Below are positions 60,056 through 64,000 of a stretch of 64,000 nucleotides of DNA, one piece after another (positions within the stretch are counted from its first letter, which is position 1; every line of letters starts with the position of its first letter). The stretch covers positions 372,001 through 436,000 of the forward strand of contig NZ_CP058351.1 of NCBI RefSeq assembly GCF_005860795.2, written 5' to 3'. The DNA is from Peteryoungia desertarenae (GTDB taxonomy: Bacteria; Pseudomonadota; Alphaproteobacteria; Rhizobiales; Rhizobiaceae). The notes below the pieces were generated by a model, which made no database searches, was not told the origin of the DNA, and saw only the letters and a list, made by a program, of their open reading frames with translations. The translations under genes and the position numbers were made by a program.

Positions 60056-61117
60056 ATGATCGACACAGCCATCACCCGCCGCTTCGGCCTCAAGACCCCC
60101 ATCCTCAACGCCGGCATGGCCATGGTCGCCCGTCCCGACCTCGCGGCCGCCGTCTCGAACGCAGGCGGGCTCGGCATGATCGGCGCGGATGTCGCCCCTG
60201 CGGAGGCGCTGCGCGCCATGGTGCGCGCGGTAAAGGCAAAGACCGACCGGCCCTTCGGCGTGGACCTCCTCGCGCCGATGATCACCGACGCGCATCTCGA
60301 CGTGCTGGCCGAGGAAAGCGTGGCCGTCTGCGTCGTCTTCTGGGGCAACCCGACCCGCGACCAGGTCGCGCGCATCAAGGCGGGCGGCACCGCCTTCTGG
60401 ATGCAGGTCGGTTCGGTCGAGGAGGCCCGCGATGCGCGAGCCCTCGGCGCCGAGGCGATCATCGTCCAAGGGCTCGAGGGCGGCGGTCACAACCGCTCGG
60501 TCGCCACCACGTTCAACCTACTTCCGGCGGTGAAGGCAGCGATCGCGCCGATCCCGGTGATCGCCGCTGGCGGCATCACCGACGGCGCCAGCATGGCCGC
60601 GGCAATGGCCCTCGGCGCCGAGGCAGTCTGGTGCGGCACGAGGTTCCTGGCAAGCCATGAGGCTGACGCGGGCGACGGCTACAAGGCTCGGGTGCTGAAT
60701 GCTGGCGTGGGCGACACGCTCTCCACCACGCTCTTCGGACCGGAGATGCCGCTCCAGCCCATGCGCGTCATACGCAACGCGGCCACCGACGAATGGGCGG
60801 GCCGCGAAGAGGAGGCGATAGCAGCGACCGCCGGCCAGACCGCCGGCACCTTGCGCACGCCGGACGGCGAGGTGCCTCTGCCGCGCTTCTCGGTCTACCT
60901 GCCGACGCGGGACGTCGACGGCGATCTTGACCAGCTCTGCCTGACCGCTGGCCAGAGCGCGGGCAAGATCCGGACCCTCAAGCCGGCCGCGCAGATCGTC
61001 GACGAGATGACGCGTGAGGCCCATGAGGCGATCGCGGCGCTGGCCGCCCGTGCCAACGGCGCCGCAGCGGTCATGTCCGCTGTCCGGCAGGCCTATGGCG
61101 AAGCGGCCCAAGCCTGA
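60056..61117 (+). CDS. Nitronate monooxygenase/NAD(P)H-dependent flavin oxidoreductase
   Basis: A 353-residue TIM-barrel FMN enzyme of the nitronate monooxygenase family. Landmarks are PILNAGMAMVARPDLAAAVS, NAGGLGMIGADVAP, IIVQGLEGGGHNR with the catalytic His, and IPVIAAGGITDGASMAAAMA with GAEAVWCGTRFL. It can oxidise alkyl nitronates or related carbanions. It is the largest enzyme of the set controlled, by inference, by the AraC protein. Confidence 0.87.
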   Translation: MIDTAITRRFGLKTPILNAGMAMVARPDLAAAVSNAGGLGMIGADVAPAEALRAMVRAVKAKTDRPFGVDLLAPMITDAHLDVLAEESVAVCVVFWGNPTRDQVARIKAGGTAFWMQVGSVEEARDARALGAEAIIVQGLEGGGHNRSVATTFNLLPAVKAAIAPIPVIAAGGITDGASMAAAMALGAEAVWCGTRFLASHEADAGDGYKARVLNAGVGDTLSTTLFGPEMPLQPMRVIRNAATDEWAGREEEAIAATAGQTAGTLRTPDGEVPLPRFSVYLPTRDVDGDLDQLCLTAGQSAGKIRTLKPAAQIVDEMTREAHEAIAALAARANGAAAVMSAVRQAYGEAAQA

Positions 61118-61148
61118 AAATCGACACTTTAGAGAGAATGGAAAAGCC

Positions 61149-61388
61149 ATGACAGCCCACGCCTTGAAGAGGGTCTTCCCGACCCTCGACTTCACTCAGC
61201 TGCCCCGCAAGGGAACACGGCATCTCGACGGTTTGCTTCGTCGGGCGCGCGAGGCCCGCGATTACCGGCATCTCGCAGGCCTTCCCGATCGTCTGCTCGA
61301 AGACATCGGCGTGACCCGCGATCAGGCGGAGGTGCTGGCGACACGCGGCTCTTGGAAGCGCCTGCCACGGACCACCCACAAGCCCTGA
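61149..61388 (+). CDS. DUF1127 (YjiS-like) small protein
   Basis: A 79-residue protein. The C-terminal half matches DUF1127 (RRAREARDYRHLAGLPDRLL, then EDIGVTRDQAEVLA), an Arg-rich helical motif found in many small alphaproteobacterial proteins linked to stress and RNA turnover. The ATG at 61149 has GAGAGAATGG upstream. It lies 31 nt after the flavin enzyme. Confidence 0.82.
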   Translation: MTAHALKRVFPTLDFTQLPRKGTRHLDGLLRRAREARDYRHLAGLPDRLLEDIGVTRDQAEVLATRGSWKRLPRTTHKP

Positions 61389-61404
61389 AGGGAGAGGTGA
61401 GACC

Positions 61405-62028
61405 ATGACCGCTTTCTGGACCCTGCAGGCCCCAGCCACCCTCGCGCTGGTGCTGCCCGTCCTGATGATGCCTGGGCTCGACTTCGCCGCAGTCGCGCGC
61501 AACGCCGCGAGCGGCGGCCGCCGGGCCGGGATCAGTGCCGCCGCCGGCAGCACACTGGGCGCGAGCATCTACATCCTCGGCGCGGCGACAGGCATGGGCG
61601 CGGTCACGGATCTCGTGACAGAAGCCGAGGCAGTGTTCAGAGTTCTGGGCGCCGTCGTCCTCTGGTGGTTCGCCTGGCGCTTCCTGTCCGCGGCTTTCGC
61701 GGCGACGGCAGGCTCCCGGTCCTCTGACCCGCCCGCCCTTTCAGTTTCCGCGTTCAGTGACGGAGCGCTCGCATCTGCGCTGAATCCCAAGACGCCGCTG
61801 TTCTTCGCCGCCGTCTTCGGGGCGAGCAGTATCGGGCAAGCCAGCGCGGGTGAGCGGATAGGCTTCGGCCTGCTTGTCTGCAGCCTGCATTTCGCGTGGT
61901 TCGCCGGCGTGGCGCTGATGCTGGACCGGATCGGCACACGTCCTGGCAGCGGCCCGGTCCTGCGGATTGGCGCGGGCGCCGTCGCAGTCGTTCTCGTCGG
62001 GGCCGGGATCCTCGCGCTTCGAGGGTGA
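61405..62028 (+). CDS. LysE/RhtB family exporter
   Basis: A 207-residue membrane protein with about six segments and the LysE plan: [20 protein letters not shown] with the Pro-Gly motif, then [20 protein letters not shown], and later [17 protein letters not shown]. It exports amino acids or similar small molecules. GGGAGAGG precedes the ATG. It starts 16 nt after the DUF1127 gene. Confidence 0.87.
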   Translation: MTAFWTLQAPATLALVLPVLMMPGLDFAAVARNAASGGRRAGISAAAGSTLGASIYILGAATGMGAVTDLVTEAEAVFRVLGAVVLWWFAWRFLSAAFAATAGSRSSDPPALSVSAFSDGALASALNPKTPLFFAAVFGASSIGQASAGERIGFGLLVCSLHFAWFAGVALMLDRIGTRPGSGPVLRIGAGAVAVVLVGAGILALRG

Positions 62029-62050
62029 CCCCACAAAGGAAGGACAAGAT

Positions 62051-62848
62051 ATGCGACTGATTGGAAAGATAGCGCTCGTGACGGGCGCCGGGCGCGGCAT
62101 CGGCGCTGCAATTGCTCAGGCATTTGCAGCCGAGGGAGCGCACATCTGGGTCACTGACCTGGATGCCGGAGCGGCCGAGCGCGTTGCCGCCCAGCTTGGT
62201 AGTCTTGCGCGGCCGTTTCCGCTGGACGTGCGACGACCCGACGACTGGCTTTCGGCCGAACGGGTCATCCTGGCCCATGACGGGCGCCTCGACATACTCG
62301 TGAACAACGCCGGGATCACCGGCCTCGAAGATGGCGCGGCGCACGACGTCGAGACCGTCACGCTAGACGACTGGCGCGCCGTGCTCGCCACCAATCTCGA
62401 AGGCGTGGTCCTCGGCTGCCAGATGGCGCTCCGCGCTATGCGGCCGGGCGGCGGCTCCATCGTCAATATTGCCTCGCGTTCGGGCCATGTCGGCATCCCC
62501 GCCGCCGCGGCCTATGCCGCCTCGAAGGCGGCGGTCCTCAACCACACGCGCAGCGTCGCGCTCTATTGCGCCGAGCGCAACCTGAACATCCGCTGCAATA
62601 GTATCTCTCCGGCAGCCATCCTCACGCCGATGTGGGAGCCGATGCTGGGCGACGGCCCCGACCGCGACACCCGCATGGCGGAGTTCGTCGCAGACACACC
62701 GCTGCGTCGCTTCGGGGACCCCGCGGAGGTGGCCGCACTCGCCATCATGCTGGGCTCGGACGAGGCCCGCTACATGACCGGCGCGGACCTGGCGCTTGAC
62801 GGCGGACTGCTCGCCGGAACGGCGGCGCGGCCGGAGGTGAGCAAATGA
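62051..62848 (+). CDS. SDR family oxidoreductase
   Basis: A 265-residue classical SDR. Motifs are [51 protein letters not shown] and [18 protein letters not shown] with Ser, Tyr and Lys, and [23 protein letters not shown] precedes the ATG at 62051. Its stop overlaps the next gene by 4 bp. Confidence 0.88.
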   Translation: MRLIGKIALVTGAGRGIGAAIAQAFAAEGAHIWVTDLDAGAAERVAAQLGSLARPFPLDVRRPDDWLSAERVILAHDGRLDILVNNAGITGLEDGAAHDVETVTLDDWRAVLATNLEGVVLGCQMALRAMRPGGGSIVNIASRSGHVGIPAAAAYAASKAAVLNHTRSVALYCAERNLNIRCNSISPAAILTPMWEPMLGDGPDRDTRMAEFVADTPLRRFGDPAEVAALAIMLGSDEARYMTGADLALDGGLLAGTAARPEVSK

Positions 62849-63393
62849 GACTGCCGACCAATTCCGAGCAGGCGCTCAAAGGGCTCTTCCCGATGATCTC
62901 GGGCGCCGACGCCGAGGCCTGGGCGCGTCATGCCCATCCCGTGAGCGTCTGGACGCGTATCGCGCTCGGCCTGCCTCTCCTGATCCTCGCCGCGTGGTCG
63001 CGTGTCTGGATCGGGCCATGGTGGATCGCCGCGATGGCGGCAGCGGTCTTCTTCATCTGGATCAATCCACGCATGACGCCGGTGCCACGCTCGACCGACA
63101 ATTGGGGCTCGAAGTCCACCATCGGGGAGCGCCTGTGGCTACGCATGTCGCCGGGCGACGTCCCGACCTGGCACCGGACCGTACCCCGCGTTCTCGTCGC
63201 CGGGTCGGCGTTCGGCCACGCGGTGCTGCTCTTCGGCGTGATTGCGCTCGAGCCCTGGCCCACCCTCTTCGGATACGCCACCGGCATGATTTTCAAGCTT
63301 TGGTATCTCGACCGCATGGTCTGGCTCGAGCGGGACGTGAGCGGCACGCGCGAGACCCGGTCTTCGTCGTCGCCCGAAAGCAAAGGAGACTGA
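62845..63393 (+). CDS. DUF6653-like membrane protein
   Basis: A 182-residue protein with three or four hydrophobic segments ([40 protein letters not shown], and [20 protein letters not shown]). The pattern [15 protein letters not shown] and [15 protein letters not shown] resembles the DUF6653 family, to which I assign it with modest certainty. It overlaps the SDR stop (ATGA) and its own stop is one nt before the next gene. Confidence 0.65.
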   Translation: MRLPTNSEQALKGLFPMISGADAEAWARHAHPVSVWTRIALGLPLLILAAWSRVWIGPWWIAAMAAAVFFIWINPRMTPVPRSTDNWGSKSTIGERLWLRMSPGDVPTWHRTVPRVLVAGSAFGHAVLLFGVIALEPWPTLFGYATGMIFKLWYLDRMVWLERDVSGTRETRSSSSPESKGD

Positions 63394-63394
63394 C

Positions 63395-64000
63395 ATGTCC
63401 ACGGATCAGTTATTGAGGCCCCAGGGCCCCTTCCTCGAGATCGAGGGCGTCTTCGTCCCGTACTGCAGCCAAGGTGAGGGCCAGCCTGTTCTGTTGACGC
63501 ATGGCGTCCTCGGCGACCTGCGCAGCCTCGACCCGGTCGCCGGAGACCTCTCGGACGCGGTCGAGGCGATCACCGTGACCCTGCCGGCCCTGACGGCAGA
63601 TGCGCGTCCGACCCGCCCTTTTGGCACGGCAGGTCAGCGCGACGACCTGATCGACCTTATCTGGTCGCTCGGGCGTGGCCCGGTCCACCTGGTCGCCTGG
63701 TCCTTTTCCGCACATTCGGCACTGGCCGTGGCCATCGACCGTCCCGACCTCGTCCGCAGCCTGTTCCTCTACGAGCCCGGCTTCCCGACCTTCGTCGAGG
63801 ACGAGGCTCGCCGCGAGGCCGTCGTGACCGACATGGGCGCCGCCTTCGCGCCAGTCGCGGAAGCGTTCCGGCGCGGCGACCGCGAGGGCGCCGTGCGGCT
63901 CGCCATCGACGCCGCGGCGCGGCAGCCCGGCCATTGCGAGGCGCAACCCGACGCGATCAGGGCCATCTACTGCGACACCGCGCATACGCTCGAGGCGATC
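63395..64000 (+). CDS. Alpha/beta hydrolase (3' end outside window)
   Basis: At least 202 residues of an alpha/beta hydrolase. The oxyanion loop is LLTHGVLGDLRSL, and the nucleophile elbow is HLVAWSFSAHSALAVA (Ser in WSFSAH). A cap region follows (AAFAPVAEAFRRGDREGAVR). AAAGGAG precedes the ATG at 63395. It is the last gene seen in the set. The catalytic His lies beyond the edge. Confidence 0.87.
   Translation, partial: MSTDQLLRPQGPFLEIEGVFVPYCSQGEGQPVLLTHGVLGDLRSLDPVAGDLSDAVEAITVTLPALTADARPTRPFGTAGQRDDLIDLIWSLGRGPVHLVAWSFSAHSALAVAIDRPDLVRSLFLYEPGFPTFVEDEARREAVVTDMGAAFAPVAEAFRRGDREGAVRLAIDAAARQPGHCEAQPDAIRAIYCDTAHTLEAI

Overview
The window looks like an accessory replicon or large genomic island of an alphaproteobacterium, most likely of the Hyphomicrobiales (Rhizobiaceae or relatives). 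Evidence: Ti/Rhizobium-type trbBCD-trbE and traB fragments, a ROS-independent iron signal that fits the rhizobial IRO box (TGA-N9-TCA), many GntR-controlled solute uptake operons, a DUF1127 protein, and IS families common in that group. No rRNA, tRNA or CRISPR array was seen.

Layout. (1) 1-6321: end of a polyamine-type ABC ATPase gene, a divergent GntR regulator, then a coupled operon of class III aminotransferase, ThDP enzyme, SDR and an orphan OmpR-like regulator; copies of a TTTTGTTGCAACAAAA operator link the parts. (2) 6795-11102: a 71-residue TTG-start ORF and a siderophore/iron ABC uptake system with a divergent, symmetric double IRO-box promoter. (3) 11188-13802: sugar transferase and a CapD/PglF-type 4,6-dehydratase. 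(4) 14125-21341: a BMP-type nucleoside/nucleobase ABC transporter operon with an amidase and a CodA-like deaminase whose discriminating Asp is Cys, pointing to 5-methylcytosine or a related base. (5) 21865-27648: TRAP transporter, DapA-like and AroE-like enzymes, and a divergent GntR regulator.

(6) 27934-32500: decayed conjugation genes: trbBCD intact, trbE cut, traB cut at both ends, a DUF3991/Toprim gene cut and frameshifted, and an IS3 orfA remnant. (7) 32925-44353: a surface-polysaccharide island made of two head-to-head modules. Each has glucose-1-phosphate cytidylyltransferase, CDP-glucose 4,6-dehydratase, a 3,5-epimerase-like protein and a NovU/TylCIII-type C-methyltransferase; one adds aminotransferase, NeuD-like acyltransferase and a CmcI-like protein, the other a glycosyltransferase. 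They probably make one or two C-methyl-branched 6-deoxy sugars. A 66-bp direct repeat lies outside each end of the island.

(8) 44487-53440: plasmid mobilisation and conflict region: integrase stub, a class II Fic protein, MobC-like and truncated relaxase genes, IS256 and IS5 remnants, an ArdC-like antirestriction protein, and a coupled Fic/DUF3800 pair. (9) 53499-56409: an IS481 element whose transposase is split by an IS110 element with strong RNA hairpins next to its transposase gene (candidate bridge RNA). (10) 56486-64000: very GC-rich genes of a different style: kinase-like ATPase, YbaK, GNAT, an AraC/DJ-1 regulator and a co-directional set of nitronate monooxygenase, DUF1127, LysE exporter, SDR, a membrane protein and an alpha/beta hydrolase that runs off the end.
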